This document shows positions 8,898 through 17,787 of a stretch of 64,000 bases of DNA, in pieces. The stretch spans positions 1,178,001 to 1,242,000 of the forward strand of contig CP013614.1 in assembly GCA_001465115.1 (NCBI GenBank), written 5' to 3'. Numbering within the stretch: position 1 is the stretch's first letter; each line of letters begins with the position of its first letter. The translations under genes and the position numbers were made by a program. The notes beneath the pieces were generated by a model, which worked only from the letters and a program-made list of their open reading frames with translations, ran no database searches and was not told the origin of the DNA. Origin of the DNA: Enterococcus silesiacus. GTDB taxonomy: Bacteria > Bacillota > Bacilli > Lactobacillales > Enterococcaceae.

Positions 8898-9785
8898 TTA
8901 AAGTGTATTTTTTATAAAATGATTTCCTTGAATTAATTTTTCTGCCGCTTCTTCTTTTGTAACGTTTGTCAACAGCATGACTATGGCCAATTTTACGTTC
9001 TCATCCGCTTTGATAAAGTAATCAGCAGCTGTTTTATATTCACAATTCGTGGCTTCCATGATAATTCGTTTTGAGCGTTCTATTAATTTTTCATTTGTTG
9101 CTTTCACATCCACCATCAAGTTATTGTATACTTTACCGATGCCGATCATTGAAATCGTCGACAACATATTTAAGATCAACTTTTGAGCAGTCCCAGACTT
9201 CAATCGCGTAGAACCTGTTAGAAACTCCGGTCCTGCATCGATTTCGATTGGCATTTTGGCATAGCGACTGATTATAGCTTCTTTATTACAGGAAATAGAC
9301 GCTGTAACTGCTCCGATTGAATCAGCATAAATCAAGCCACCAATCACATATGGCGTCCGTCCACTTGCTGCAATACCAACAACTATATCCTTGTCTGTTA
9401 GGTTCAATTTTAATAAGTCTTGCTGTCCTAATTCTTGAGAATCTTCTGCTCCTTCAACGGCAATCGTCATCGCTTTTTGACCACCAGCAATCAATCCTTG
9501 AACCATTTCAGGTGCCACACCAAAAGTTGGTACACACTCCGCCGCATCCAGAACTCCTAAACGACCACTCGTTCCAGCCCCCATATAGATCAATCGGCCG
9601 CCTTGATTAAAGGCAGCGATAATTGCTTTGATAATAGGTTCTATATCAGGCAGTACTTCTTTTACTGCTAAGGCCACTTTCTGATCTTCTTGATTCATCT
9701 TAATCAATGCTTCTTTTATTGTTAGTTCGTCCAAGTTCATCGTTGCTTGATTTCTACATTCAGTTGTTAATTTATCTAAGTCCAT
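8898..9785 (-). CDS. murQ: N-acetylmuramic acid 6-phosphate etherase
   Basis: Cleaves the lactyl ether of MurNAc-6-phosphate to GlcNAc-6-phosphate and lactate, allowing wall sugar to enter glycolysis. The SIS-domain signature [22 protein letters not shown] is at about residues 68-89 and contains the family glutamate; the length of 295 is normal. Its ATG follows the mupG stop by a single base, and murP lies 23 bp downstream, so the three form one operon. Confidence 0.96.
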   Translation of the reverse strand: MDLDKLTTECRNQATMNLDELTIKEALIKMNQEDQKVALAVKEVLPDIEPIIKAIIAAFNQGGRLIYMGAGTSGRLGVLDAAECVPTFGVAPEMVQGLIAGGQKAMTIAVEGAEDSQELGQQDLLKLNLTDKDIVVGIAASGRTPYVIGGLIYADSIGAVTASISCNKEAIISRYAKMPIEIDAGPEFLTGSTRLKSGTAQKLILNMLSTISMIGIGKVYNNLMVDVKATNEKLIERSKRIIMEATNCEYKTAADYFIKADENVKLAIVMLLTNVTKEEAAEKLIQGNHFIKNTL

Positions 9786-9786
9786 T

Positions 9787-10851
9787 TTATATGGTTCCCT
9801 TCTCTATCAGTTTAAAAGCACGGCCAGCTTTGATTAATTTCAGTAACGAGCGATCTTCGGGTACAACTTGTGCTGCAACCGTAACTTTTTTATCAGCTGG
9901 TAAATCTTTTTTGGCGATCTGAATTTCACCCATATATCTTCCATAAAGCAGATTATCAATAGTAACGCTACCTTTTTTTCGTTCTAATGCCCGTTCAGGT
10001 TGGATCGTTGCTACTTCTTTAAAACGAGCCTCGGCACTGCGGATTACATCACGGGCAGCATCTTGACGATTATAATGCTTGCCTAAAATATGTGTGTAAT
10101 AACTACTTCCGATATCTGCTACTTCTAACAATATCATTTGATCGGCATTAAATTGTTTAAATTGGTGCATTGTGCGTTTGGAAATCTCAGGATCGCCGAT
10201 ATAAACACCATCAATTTGATTATTTTCTTTCAACTCAATTGCAGCCGCAAATGGATTATCATAACGATGTTTCTCAAGAGTTGGCAGTCCTGCAAATAAA
10301 GGACCTCTTAACTGTGAATTTCCTGAAACAAACGCAAACACTTGAAATCCGGACTGTTTTAGCCAATGATTTTTCTCAGCAAAAGTGTGGCTAGACAAAC
10401 CAGTCTCTGGTCTCGGATAATAATTATGCCACGTTTCAAAATTAGCAAAATTTGCATTAAAAGACTTTAATTCGACTATATCAGCTTCTGAAATTGTGCT
10501 TGCATTCAATCCGATCTTTAATTGCTGAGAAGCTTCAGCTATTTTTTGATTTGACACAGCATAATCCATCCGTAAACCAGTTACTCCAATAGCTAAAAGC
10601 TCAGCTAAATCGTCAAAAGAAAACCCTGCTTGTTTTAATGCTGTACCTGAAATATCCACCATGAGACTCATCTCACATTCTAAAGCAATAGCCCCAAGTT
10701 CTTTAAGTCTTTGGCTATATAATGCGGTATTGTCTTCTGGAATGTGTAGAGAAGTAAAGAGCCCTTTAAATCCAATAGCACTCATTTCTTGAATATAGTT
10801 TCGCGTTTCATTTGTCATGTCTTCATTTAAAAAAATCGAAATGCCATACAC
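9787..10851 (-). CDS. mupG: 6-phospho-N-acetylmuramidase (DUF871, MupG type)
   Basis: A 354-residue DUF871 protein: an N-terminal TIM barrel (MYGISIFLNEDM..., about 1-235) and a C-terminal cyclophilin-like domain (about 240-354). In Staphylococcus aureus the equivalent gene in mupG-murQ-murP-murR encodes the enzyme that hydrolyses MurNAc-6P-GlcNAc, the phosphorylated disaccharide imported by MurP. The same gene set here supports that role. The start is GTG at 10851, with GGGAG 9 bp upstream; a nearby ATG is out of frame. It is the first gene of the operon, under a clear promoter that overlaps a palindromic operator. Confidence 0.9.
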   Translation of the reverse strand: MYGISIFLNEDMTNETRNYIQEMSAIGFKGLFTSLHIPEDNTALYSQRLKELGAIALECEMSLMVDISGTALKQAGFSFDDLAELLAIGVTGLRMDYAVSNQKIAEASQQLKIGLNASTISEADIVELKSFNANFANFETWHNYYPRPETGLSSHTFAEKNHWLKQSGFQVFAFVSGNSQLRGPLFAGLPTLEKHRYDNPFAAAIELKENNQIDGVYIGDPEISKRTMHQFKQFNADQMILLEVADIGSSYYTHILGKHYNRQDAARDVIRSAEARFKEVATIQPERALERKKGSVTIDNLLYGRYMGEIQIAKKDLPADKKVTVAAQVVPEDRSLLKLIKAGRAFKLIEKGTI

Positions 10852-10880
10852 TGTTATTCGCTCCCTCTTAATTCGCTTTC

Positions 10881-10909
10881 ATTATAAACTGTTTGAAATA
10901 AAATTTCAA
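10881..10909 (-). promoter_or_regulatory. Promoter of mupG-murQ-murP
   Basis: On the minus strand, TTGAAA (10909-10904), a 17-bp spacer and TATAAT (10886-10881). The -35 lies within the proximal palindrome at 10891-10911. Confidence 0.85.
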
Positions 10910-10911
10910 AC
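10891..10911. promoter_or_regulatory. Palindromic operator 1, candidate MurR site
   Basis: Perfect 9-bp arms GTTTGAAAT (10891-10899) and ATTTCAAAC (10903-10911) separated by AAA. It spans the -35 and spacer of the mupG promoter, a position suited to repression. Confidence 0.7.
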
Positions 10912-10933
10912 AAAACATTTATTTAATCCCATA

Positions 10934-10952
10934 TTCGAAATCTCATTTCAAA
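10934..10952. promoter_or_regulatory. Palindromic operator 2, candidate MurR site
   Basis: Arms TTCGAAAT (10934-10941) and ATTTCAAA (10945-10952), one mismatch from the arms of operator 1. The centres are 42 bp apart, about four helical turns, so dimers bound at both would face the same side of the DNA. Confidence 0.6.
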
Positions 10953-10962
10953 AATAGCAACA

Positions 10963-11004
10963 AAAAAAGGAAGGAAAAGCAGAAATATGTTTTTCCTTCC
11001 TTTT
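10963..11004 (-). terminator. Terminator of crr
   Basis: Complementary arms AAAAGGAAGGAAAA (10965-10978) and TTTTCCTTCCTTTT (10991-11004), with a T-run on the minus strand. It separates crr from the mupG operon. Confidence 0.8.
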
Positions 11005-11024
11005 GAGTATAAAAAATTATTGGA

Positions 11025-11516
11025 TCAAGCTTCAGCAATGCCAACTTCTACTCCAGCGACAACTGCCCCTGTTTTACTAAGCTTAAAGTTTTTCACATTA
11101 TCCATGTTAGTGATCACAACAACCATATCAATCGCTTTACCGGCAACAGTAATCGCCTCTAAGTCTACTTTGGCAATCAATGTTTCATGTGTTACTTTAG
11201 CACCTTCGCTGACTTTTATATCAAATGGCTCCCCATTTAGTTCAACTGTATCAATACCCATATGAAGTAAAATTTCCAACCCATTAGCCATTTTCATGCC
11301 TACAGCATGTTTTGTCTGAAAAACACTTAAAACTTCTCCGACAATTGGTGAATAAATATCGCCTGATTCAGGAATAATAGCAAATCCGTCACCCATCATT
11401 TTTTGTGAAAAAACGGGATCATTAACTTCACTAATCGGAATCAAATTTCCCGTTGTTACGGCGTATAACATTTCATTTAATTGAACCGGTTCCTTCTTTT
11501 TTAAAAATCCAAACAT
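11025..11516 (-). CDS. crr: PTS EIIA, glucose family, stand-alone
   Basis: A soluble 163-residue IIA-Glc domain that takes phosphate from HPr and passes it to IIB domains. The phospho-histidine is H85 in EILLHMGIDT, with the partner histidine H70 in TKHAVGM. The ATG at 11516 is chosen because GGAGGAG lies 6 bp before it; a TTG at 11531 would put the start ahead of that site. It has its own promoter and terminator, but its position beside murP, which has no IIA domain, suggests that it serves MurP and perhaps other IIBC permeases. Confidence 0.94.
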   Translation of the reverse strand: MFGFLKKKEPVQLNEMLYAVTTGNLIPISEVNDPVFSQKMMGDGFAIIPESGDIYSPIVGEVLSVFQTKHAVGMKMANGLEILLHMGIDTVELNGEPFDIKVSEGAKVTHETLIAKVDLEAITVAGKAIDMVVVITNMDNVKNFKLSKTGAVVAGVEVGIAEA

Positions 11517-11548
11517 TGTTCTCTCCTCCAATTTTCACGAATAGTAAT

Positions 11549-11577
11549 AGTATAGAAAATTCTTCGAATAATTACAA
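11549..11577 (-). promoter_or_regulatory. crr promoter
   Basis: On the minus strand, TTGTAA (11577-11572), a 17-bp spacer and TATACT (11554-11549). Confidence 0.8.
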
Positions 11578-11626
11578 CACTGGAGGGACTGGATTCTAAA
11601 ATTTTCTAATGCTAATCAAAAGTTAG

Positions 11627-11655
11627 TTGGTTTTTCTCAGACTAAAAGGTATACT
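11627..11655 (+). promoter_or_regulatory. uppP promoter
   Basis: TTGGTT (11627-11632), a 17-bp spacer and TATACT (11650-11655). An in-frame upstream start at 11627 would lie inside this promoter, which supports the ATG at 11696. Confidence 0.7.
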
Positions 11656-11695
11656 ATTAGTGATTTATTATTTTATGCTGGAAAGGATTGAATCT

Positions 11696-12526
11696 ATGCT
11701 TTTATCAAATTTATGGAAAGCAATTATTCTAGGAATCATTGAGGGAGTAACTGAGTGGCTCCCAATTAGTAGTACCGGACATTTGATCTTAGTCGATGAA
11801 TTTATTAAGATGAACCTCAGCAAAGATTTTATGGAAATGTTCAATGTTGTCATCCAGCTCGGTGCAATCATGGCGGTTGTTGTACTTTATTTCCATAAGC
11901 TAAACCCCTTCTCTCCACAAAAGGATCAGACTGAAAAGAAAGATACTTGGATTTTATGGTCAAAAGTAGTGGTTGCTTGTGCACCTGCTGCAATCATCGG
12001 AATTCCTTTAGATGACTGGCTAGAAGCAAAATTCCATAATTTCTTTACCGTTGCCTTGATGCTGATTGTTTATGGGATTGCCTTTGTTGTGATCGAAAAA
12101 AGAAACCGCAACCGCAAGCCAAAGTGTACAGATTTAAGAGAGTTTACGTATAAAGCAGCCGCAATTGTCGGTTTCTTCCAAGTGCTGTCATTGATTCCAG
12201 GAACATCACGCTCAGGCGCAACCATTCTTGGTGCAATCATCATCGGTGCCTCACGATTTGTCGCAACAGAATTTTCTTTTTTCCTTGGTATTCCGGTAAT
12301 GTTCGGTGCCAGTTTCTTGAAAATTGTCAAGTTTGTTATGAAAGGCAACTCATTTGGTTTTGGTGAAATAATTATTCTACTCACGGGCTCTATTGTAGCG
12401 TTTGTTGTTTCAATCGTCGTGATTAAATTCTTATTGAACTACTTGAAACGAAACGATTTCACAGCGTTTGGTTGGTACCGAATTATACTAGGTGTTTTAC
12501 TTATTAGTTATTGGCTTTTTTCATAA
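11696..12526 (+). CDS. uppP: Undecaprenyl-diphosphatase (BacA/UppP)
   Basis: Membrane phosphatase that recycles undecaprenyl diphosphate to the monophosphate lipid carrier for wall synthesis; family members confer bacitracin tolerance when abundant. Signature motifs are [15 protein letters not shown] (about residues 16-30) and [10 protein letters not shown] (about 168-177). There are about eight hydrophobic segments in 276 residues. The ATG at 11696 has GAAAGGA upstream. It is a single-gene transcript with its own promoter and terminator. Confidence 0.96.
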   Translation: MLLSNLWKAIILGIIEGVTEWLPISSTGHLILVDEFIKMNLSKDFMEMFNVVIQLGAIMAVVVLYFHKLNPFSPQKDQTEKKDTWILWSKVVVACAPAAIIGIPLDDWLEAKFHNFFTVALMLIVYGIAFVVIEKRNRNRKPKCTDLREFTYKAAAIVGFFQVLSLIPGTSRSGATILGAIIIGASRFVATEFSFFLGIPVMFGASFLKIVKFVMKGNSFGFGEIIILLTGSIVAFVVSIVVIKFLLNYLKRNDFTAFGWYRIILGVLLISYWLFS

Positions 12527-12564
12527 TTATTTTAAGGTGATAACAAACAGCACTTAATCTTATT

Positions 12565-12610
12565 AGCGACCTAAAGAGAACTTTTTAAGTTTTCTCTAGG
12601 TCGCTTTTTT
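12565..12610 (+). terminator. uppP terminator
   Basis: Arms AGCGACCT (12565-12572) and AGGTCGCT (12598-12605), extended by an inner AAGAGAAC/GTTTTCTCT pairing, followed by a T-run. Confidence 0.85.
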
Positions 12611-12667
12611 GTACTTAATAAACAACTTGTACCATTATCCTAAAATAGATATACTACAACTTTATAC

Positions 12668-12682
12668 TGATAATGATTATCG
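12668..12682. promoter_or_regulatory. Fur/PerR-type 7-1-7 box, distal
   Basis: TGATAATGATTATCG matches the 7-1-7 consensus TGATAATNATTATCA at all but the last position. It lies about 110 bp before the promoter of the metal ATPase. Confidence 0.7.
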
Positions 12683-12747
12683 TTGTTATTTAGAATAAAT
12701 CTATTTATAAAAAATTGAAAACCCTTTAAAACGTGCGTTCACCTAAT

Positions 12748-12762
12748 TGATAATCACTATCG
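12748..12762. promoter_or_regulatory. Fur/PerR-type 7-1-7 box, proximal
   Basis: TGATAATCACTATCG differs from the 7-1-7 consensus at two positions. It lies 18 bp upstream of the predicted -35; together with the distal box it suggests cooperative control. The rest of the 307-bp gap (12527-12832) holds the uppP terminator and this promoter region only. Confidence 0.6.
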
Positions 12763-12779
12763 TTCTCATTTACAACTTT

Positions 12780-12807
12780 TTGTTATCAATTAGATTCTAC
12801 TTATGCT
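12780..12807 (+). promoter_or_regulatory. Probable promoter of the metal ATPase
   Basis: TTGTTA (12780-12785), a 16-bp spacer and TATGCT (12802-12807). The -10 is imperfect. Confidence 0.5.
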
Positions 12808-12832
12808 ATGCTCTTTATAAGGAGTGATAGCA

Positions 12833-14746
12833 ATGAAAATTTCAGAAGAAAAAAAGGCGCTATTAGCCACAGCTTTATGTTTAATATTTATGATTGCAGG
12901 ATTTATCTTGGAAAAAACAGGTGCAATTTTTTATCCGTTCAGCTTTATTTTAGCTATACTTTTTGGTGGATTCAAACAAACAAAAGAAGGACTGCTTGAT
13001 ACTGTTGAAAACAAACATCTAAATGTCGATTTACTTATGGCTTTGGCCGCTATCGGTGCTTGTATCATTGGAAATTGGTTTGAAGGAGCCATGTTGACCT
13101 TTATCTTTTGTCTCAGCGGTGCTCTAGAAGAGTACACAACGAATAAAAGTAAAAAAGAAATTTCGAGTTTAATGAACTTACAACCAGAGACAGCTTTTTT
13201 ACTTGATGACTTAGGTAAAACTACTGAAGTAGCTGTCACTGAATTACAGATTGGCGATAGTCTGCTTGTCCCCAAAGGCGCACGCATTCCAATCGATGGC
13301 GTGTTAACTAAAGGATCATCAACCTTTGATGAAGCCGCAATTACGGGAGAATCAATTCCCGTAGAAAAAGGAAATGAAGAACAGTTGTTTGGCGGAACAA
13401 TCAATCTAGGTGAAGCCGTGACAATGACCGTTAACAAAAATAGTGAGGATACTTTATTCGCTAAAATCATTCGTCTCGTTGATGAAGCCCAAAACACACC
13501 TTCGCAAACAGCAACCTTTATTGAAAAGCTGGAAAATATTTATGTAAAAGTCGTTTTGATCGCAATTCCTATGATGATTTTGATTCCGTACCTTTTTTTA
13601 GATTGGTCATGGAATGAGAGTTTTTACAGAGGGATGGTCTTACTCGTAGTTGCCTCTCCCTGTGCCTTAGTTGCATCGGCTACACCTGCAACCTTGGCCG
13701 CTATCTCAAATGGCGCGAGAAATGGTGTCTTGTTTAAAGGTGGCGTCTATTTAGAAAATTTAGCTTCTTTAAAAGCGATCGCATTTGATAAAACTGGCAC
13801 CTTGACTCGAGGAGTTCCTGTTGTTACAGATGCCGTATTTCTAAAAAATAAGCAAGAAGGACTAAATATTCTCTTAGCAATGGAACGACAATCGACACAC
13901 CCTTTAGCTCAAGCGATCCTTACTCGATTTGATGATGAAAGTACCGAAACATATAGCCAAATCGAAGTGAAAAATGTTATTGGCTGCGGAATGGAAACAA
14001 CCATTGATTCAGTTACTTGGCGCGTTGGAAAAAACTCATTTAATGACCAAACAATTCTTTCAAATAACATTCAAACCGAGATTAACCAACTACAAACAGA
14101 CGGAAAAACAGTGATTTATCTCTCACAAAATCAAGAAATCATCGCCTATTTTGGCTTATTAGATGTCCCCAAACCAGAAGCAAAAAGAGTGATCAATTAT
14201 TTCAAACAGGCTGGCATCCATACTACTATGATTACTGGTGATCATGAAAAAACAGCTGCGGCAGTCGCTGCTGAACTTGAAGTAGACGAGCTCTTCGCAA
14301 ATTGTTTACCTGAGGAAAAAACAAAGTTGATCAAAGAACAAAAAGCTGCTTTCGGCGTTAACATCATGGTCGGTGATGGCGTTAATGACGCTCCAGCCTT
14401 AGCAAATGCAGCGATTGGAGTGGCTATGGGTGAAGGAACTGATATTGCGATGGATGTAGCGGATATCGTCTTAATCCAAAATGATTTAGAGAAACTACAA
14501 ATGAGTCACTTACTTTCAAAAAAATTAAAGCGTATCGTGACTCAAAATATTACTTTTTCTGCTATCATCATTATTTTATTGATTTTGTCTAATTTTTTCC
14601 AGATCATCAATTTACCGCTTGGCGTTATCGGTCATGAAGGAAGTACCATTCTTGTCATCCTAAACGGATTAAGAATGTTAAAATCAATCCCAATCGAAAA
14701 ACCGTCCCCAACCAAGTATTCATCTCAAACGGCAGAGATCGTTTGA
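12833..14746 (+). CDS. P1B-4-type metal-efflux ATPase, PfeT/FrvA-like
   Basis: A 637-residue P-type ATPase; ATG at 12833 chosen with GGAG 8 bp upstream rather than a GTG at 12824. The phosphatase loop ITGES is near residue 182, the membrane metal site S275-P276-C277, the phosphorylation site D319 (DKTGT), the STHP nucleotide motif near 355 and GDGVNDAP near 514. A HEGST motif near residue 600 in the last membrane segment marks the P1B-4 branch (ferrous iron or cobalt). No N-terminal CxxC metal domain is present, as in that branch. The length equals that of Bacillus PfeT as I recall it, and two Fur/PerR-type boxes lie upstream. Ferrous iron export under peroxide or iron stress is inferred; cobalt, zinc or haem are alternatives. 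Confidence 0.88.
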   Translation: MKISEEKKALLATALCLIFMIAGFILEKTGAIFYPFSFILAILFGGFKQTKEGLLDTVENKHLNVDLLMALAAIGACIIGNWFEGAMLTFIFCLSGALEEYTTNKSKKEISSLMNLQPETAFLLDDLGKTTEVAVTELQIGDSLLVPKGARIPIDGVLTKGSSTFDEAAITGESIPVEKGNEEQLFGGTINLGEAVTMTVNKNSEDTLFAKIIRLVDEAQNTPSQTATFIEKLENIYVKVVLIAIPMMILIPYLFLDWSWNESFYRGMVLLVVASPCALVASATPATLAAISNGARNGVLFKGGVYLENLASLKAIAFDKTGTLTRGVPVVTDAVFLKNKQEGLNILLAMERQSTHPLAQAILTRFDDESTETYSQIEVKNVIGCGMETTIDSVTWRVGKNSFNDQTILSNNIQTEINQLQTDGKTVIYLSQNQEIIAYFGLLDVPKPEAKRVINYFKQAGIHTTMITGDHEKTAAAVAAELEVDELFANCLPEEKTKLIKEQKAAFGVNIMVGDGVNDAPALANAAIGVAMGEGTDIAMDVADIVLIQNDLEKLQMSHLLSKKLKRIVTQNITFSAIIIILLILSNFFQIINLPLGVIGHEGSTILVILNGLRMLKSIPIEKPSPTKYSSQTAEIV

Positions 14747-14754
14747 TTGTAAAA

Positions 14755-14782
14755 AAAGCCTGGGGTATACGCCCCAGGCTTT
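14755..14782 (+). terminator. Terminator of the metal ATPase gene
   Basis: Arms AAAGCCTGGGG (14755-14765) and CCCCAGGCTTT (14772-14782) pair exactly around TATACG. A-runs and T-runs flank it. Confidence 0.85.
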
Positions 14783-14884
14783 TAAAATACGAATTAACGA
14801 TATAACAAAATAGTATATTATTGTATAACACGAAAAAAACTAATGATTCGATAATGTCTATCATTTTAGCTCCAATTTTTTTCT

Positions 14885-15523
14885 TTAATCCCACTCTTCT
14901 AAAAATTCTTTTAAAAAAGTGTTTATAAACGTGTGCCGTTTTCCGCCAATTTTTTTGGCATATTCCGTATTAAGGCTATCTTTAAGCAGTAGTATTTTTT
15001 CATAGAAATGATTGATGACCGTACTCTCTTCTCGGTACTCTGCTTTTGATTTTAAATTTCTTGGTTTTATTTTAGGATCATAAATGAGGTTTCCTTTGCT
15101 ACCACCATAATAAATCGTTCGTACAATTCCCACTGCCCCCATAGCATCTAAGCGATCCGCATCTTGGACTATCTGTCCTTCTATCGTAAGTTCTTCTACT
15201 GTTCCGTTCAATTCCTGGCTAAAAGAAAGATTCTGGATAATATGGACAATCTGATTGATGTCACTTTCAGTTAAATTAAGATCACGTAAAAAGCTTTTTA
15301 ACTCCTGATATGCTTGCTCAGGATCCAAAACTAATTTATCGTCCACAGTATCATGAAGATACGCAGCAGCTGTCACGATGAAAAAATCACATGTTTCAGT
15401 TTCGGCAATTTTATGCGCTAAATGGACCACTCTATTTATATGATCCATTCCATGTCCAGTTTGATCCTGCGCCATTTTTGCTTGGGTATATTTCTTGATG
15501 GCTTCGATTTTGTGATTATACAT
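14885..15523 (-). CDS. HD-domain phosphohydrolase
   Basis: A 212-residue member of the YpgQ/YedJ-type HD family. Metal ligands are visible as H28 (HGMDHI), H57-D58 (YLHDTVDD) and D123 in DADRLDAMG, with a GSKGN segment typical of these small hydrolases. Related enzymes hydrolyse nucleotide triphosphates or diphosphates; the substrate here cannot be read from sequence. It stands alone between the metal ATPase and the pit genes, on the opposite strand from the former. Confidence 0.85.
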   Translation of the reverse strand: MYNHKIEAIKKYTQAKMAQDQTGHGMDHINRVVHLAHKIAETETCDFFIVTAAAYLHDTVDDKLVLDPEQAYQELKSFLRDLNLTESDINQIVHIIQNLSFSQELNGTVEELTIEGQIVQDADRLDAMGAVGIVRTIYYGGSKGNLIYDPKIKPRNLKSKAEYREESTVINHFYEKILLLKDSLNTEYAKKIGGKRHTFINTFLKEFLEEWD

Positions 15524-15605
15524 CTAGACGCCTCCAAAATAATAAACAAGTATAGGTTGAGACAATTCTACAATCAGCTCAACCTGTTATTTTAATGATT
15601 TATCG

Positions 15606-16229
15606 TTAACTATTTTTTATTACTAACCCGCTAATCACATCCACTACTGATTCACTGGCATTTAATAGCGCTTCTAGCTGGTCATAAACATTTTTCCACC
15701 GGATAACCTCGATAGGATTTTGTTCGTTTGTAAACAAGTCTTTAAGCGAATCACTATAAAGTTTGTCAGCCTTTCCCTCAATTTCGCTGACCTCGTCGAT
15801 CATCAGACGCAAGGTTTTAGAGTTCTTAAACTTAGCAAATTCTTTTGTCGCAGTCAAAACTCCAGCCGTCGATTCTACGCCATACGTAATAAACACCATA
15901 GCATTTTCATTTAATTCCTTTACAACTAAAGTGCTAAGCAAATAAGAGATGCTGTTAATGGTATCTAATACGTCATCCAAGCGTTGAGTTATTTCAACAA
16001 TATCTTCCCGATCAATAGGTGTTATAAAGGACACATATAATTCACTTAAGATTTTTTGAACAATTTGATCTCCTTCACGCTCTAGTATATGGATTTTTTC
16101 AGCTTCACTTTCAAGTTTTTCAAGTGAATAATCCGTTGCGATCATTTCTAACAATTCTGCCGCCTGATGTGCATTTTTTGCTAAATGCTCTAATTCACCA
16201 AAATAATCAAATTGCTTCTTTCTAGCCAT
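15606..16229 (-). CDS. DUF47/PhoU-like accessory protein of the Pit transporter
   Basis: A 207-residue all-helical cytoplasmic protein of the DUF47 family, distantly related to PhoU. It carries the characteristic segment FITPIDREDIVEITQRLDDVLD at about residues 68-89 and a second helical bundle with a matching acidic patch. In many bacteria the gene is paired with pit and modulates low-affinity phosphate transport. Here it follows pit by 12 bp in the same operon. Confidence 0.92.
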   Translation of the reverse strand: MARKKQFDYFGELEHLAKNAHQAAELLEMIATDYSLEKLESEAEKIHILEREGDQIVQKILSELYVSFITPIDREDIVEITQRLDDVLDTINSISYLLSTLVVKELNENAMVFITYGVESTAGVLTATKEFAKFKNSKTLRLMIDEVSEIEGKADKLYSDSLKDLFTNEQNPIEVIRWKNVYDQLEALLNASESVVDVISGLVIKNS

Positions 16230-16241
16230 TTTACTCTCTCC

Positions 16242-17255
16242 TTAGAATAGTGCTATAAATATTTTTGCCATAACAAAGGCAATGATTCCGCAACCAGGAA
16301 ACGTCAAGATCCAAGCAATCAGCATTTCTTTTACGATGCGCCAATCAACACTAGATACCCGTTTTGAAGCGCCTACACCCATGATCGCCGTAGTTTTAGT
16401 ATGAGTTGTAGAGACAGGAATACCAAACATAGAAGCCGCAAACAAACAAACTGCTGTACTTAAATCAGCCGCAAATCCTTGGTAACGTTCTAATTTCACC
16501 ATATCCATTCCAACCGATTTAATGATTCTCATGCCACCTACAGATGTACCGAATCCCATCGTAACAGAACAAAGAACCATGACCCAAATTGGAATGATAA
16601 ACCCTGAACCAGACTTTTCTGCTAGATTATTATAATAAAGTCCCAACATGAATACGCCCATAAATTTTTGACCGTCCTGAGCCCCATGTAAAAAGGCATT
16701 AGCCGCTGCACCAAAGGCTTGCCCATAAGTAAAAACTTTATTCGCGGTTCTTCTAGCTACACCTTTGAAAAGGATTACAATTAGCTTTGTGACAAGAAAA
16801 CCACCACCAAAACCCATCACAGTGGATACAACTAAGCCCACCAATACTTTGGCCCATTCAGAACCATTCACTGCACCGATTCCGCCTAAAGCCATAGCTG
16901 AGCCTGTCAAACCAGCTATCAAGGCATGGCTCTCACTTGTTGGAATACCAAAATACCATGCGGCTACCGACCATACAACGATTGAAAATAAAGCGGCTGC
17001 TAAAGCTACCTGAGATGCATTTCCATGAGCATCAAAACTCACGATGTTACTGATTGTTTCAGCTACTTGTGCATTAAAATACGTCATCACCAACGCACCA
17101 AAAAAATTCATTACAACAGCCATCCAAATCGCTATATTTGGCTTTAAAACGCGAGTAGAGACAGCGGTTGCAATTGCATTTGGCGCATCTGTCCAACCAT
17201 TGACGAAAATAACCCCCATCACAAGTGTAACTGTTACAACTAGAGCAATATTCAC
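16242..17255 (-). CDS. pit: Inorganic phosphate transporter, Pit family
   Basis: A 337-residue membrane carrier for (metal) phosphate-proton symport. The N-terminal repeat GWTDAPNAIATAVSTR (about 20-35), the central HGAQDGQKFMGVF and the C-terminal GIPVSTTHTKTTAIMGVG are the duplicated family signatures. About ten membrane segments are visible. The start is read as GTG at 17255, behind a purine-rich TGGTGGTG stretch; an ATG two bases upstream is out of frame. It is cotranscribed with the DUF47 gene. Confidence 0.94.
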   Translation of the reverse strand: MNIALVVTVTLVMGVIFVNGWTDAPNAIATAVSTRVLKPNIAIWMAVVMNFFGALVMTYFNAQVAETISNIVSFDAHGNASQVALAAALFSIVVWSVAAWYFGIPTSESHALIAGLTGSAMALGGIGAVNGSEWAKVLVGLVVSTVMGFGGGFLVTKLIVILFKGVARRTANKVFTYGQAFGAAANAFLHGAQDGQKFMGVFMLGLYYNNLAEKSGSGFIIPIWVMVLCSVTMGFGTSVGGMRIIKSVGMDMVKLERYQGFAADLSTAVCLFAASMFGIPVSTTHTKTTAIMGVGASKRVSSVDWRIVKEMLIAWILTFPGCGIIAFVMAKIFIALF

Positions 17256-17396
17256 ATTGACACCACCATTTCATTTTTCACCTGTTATAATAGCATATTT
17301 TTTATAAAAAGTATCTATTTTTCCAATATTCTAATTGAATTTTGCTCAATGAAATCAAGAATTTTACTGTTAAGGAAAAAAACTTGTCATCTTTTA

Positions 17397-17425
17397 TTGC
17401 AATGCCTGTTTGGATTAGGTATAAT
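17397..17425 (+). promoter_or_regulatory. rpsT promoter
   Basis: TTGCAA (17397-17402), a 17-bp spacer and TATAAT (17420-17425). Confidence 0.8.
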
Positions 17426-17489
17426 GATTAGTGTTGAATTACATATGGATTTTCCTGTGTAAGACCTTAATTTATCGGAGGTGAAAGAA

Positions 17490-17744
17490 ATGCCAAATAT
17501 TGAATCTGCAATTAAACGTGTACGTACTAACGCTAATAAGAATGCTCAAAATTCATCTCAAAAAAATGCAATGCGTACAGCTATCAAGAAATTTGAAGAT
17601 GCTGTAGCAGCAGGTGCTGACAATGTTGATGCGTTATATACAGAGGCTATCAAAGCTGTTGATATGGCTGAAACAAAAGGATTAATCCATAAAAACAAAG
17701 CAAGCCGTGACAAATCTCGTCTAAGCAAAAAAGTAGCAAAATAA
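17490..17744 (+). CDS. rpsT: 30S ribosomal protein S20
   Basis: An 84-residue basic helical protein starting [14 protein letters not shown], which binds 16S rRNA early in assembly. The ATG at 17490 follows GGAGGTG; a GTG-initiated reading from 17481 would begin within that site. Residues 46-84 end in the usual [19 protein letters not shown]. It is a single-gene unit with its own promoter and terminator. Confidence 0.97.
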   Translation: MPNIESAIKRVRTNANKNAQNSSQKNAMRTAIKKFEDAVAAGADNVDALYTEAIKAVDMAETKGLIHKNKASRDKSRLSKKVAK

Positions 17745-17753
17745 TGATCTTGT

Positions 17754-17786
17754 AGAAGCTAACTTCGTGTTAGCTTCTTTTTTTTG
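17754..17786 (+). terminator. rpsT terminator
   Basis: Arms AGAAGCTAAC (17754-17763) and GTTAGCTTCT (17769-17778) followed by a T-run. Confidence 0.9.
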
Positions 17787-17787
17787 T

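Noticed and set aside
12931..13497. 188-residue minus-strand frame inside the metal ATPase gene
   Set aside because: It is a shadow of the P-type ATPase frame with no ribosome site or family features.
15552..15587. Terminator for the pit operon (AGGTTGAG/CTCAACCT hairpin)
   Set aside because: The stem is real but no T-run follows on the minus strand, so it is not called.
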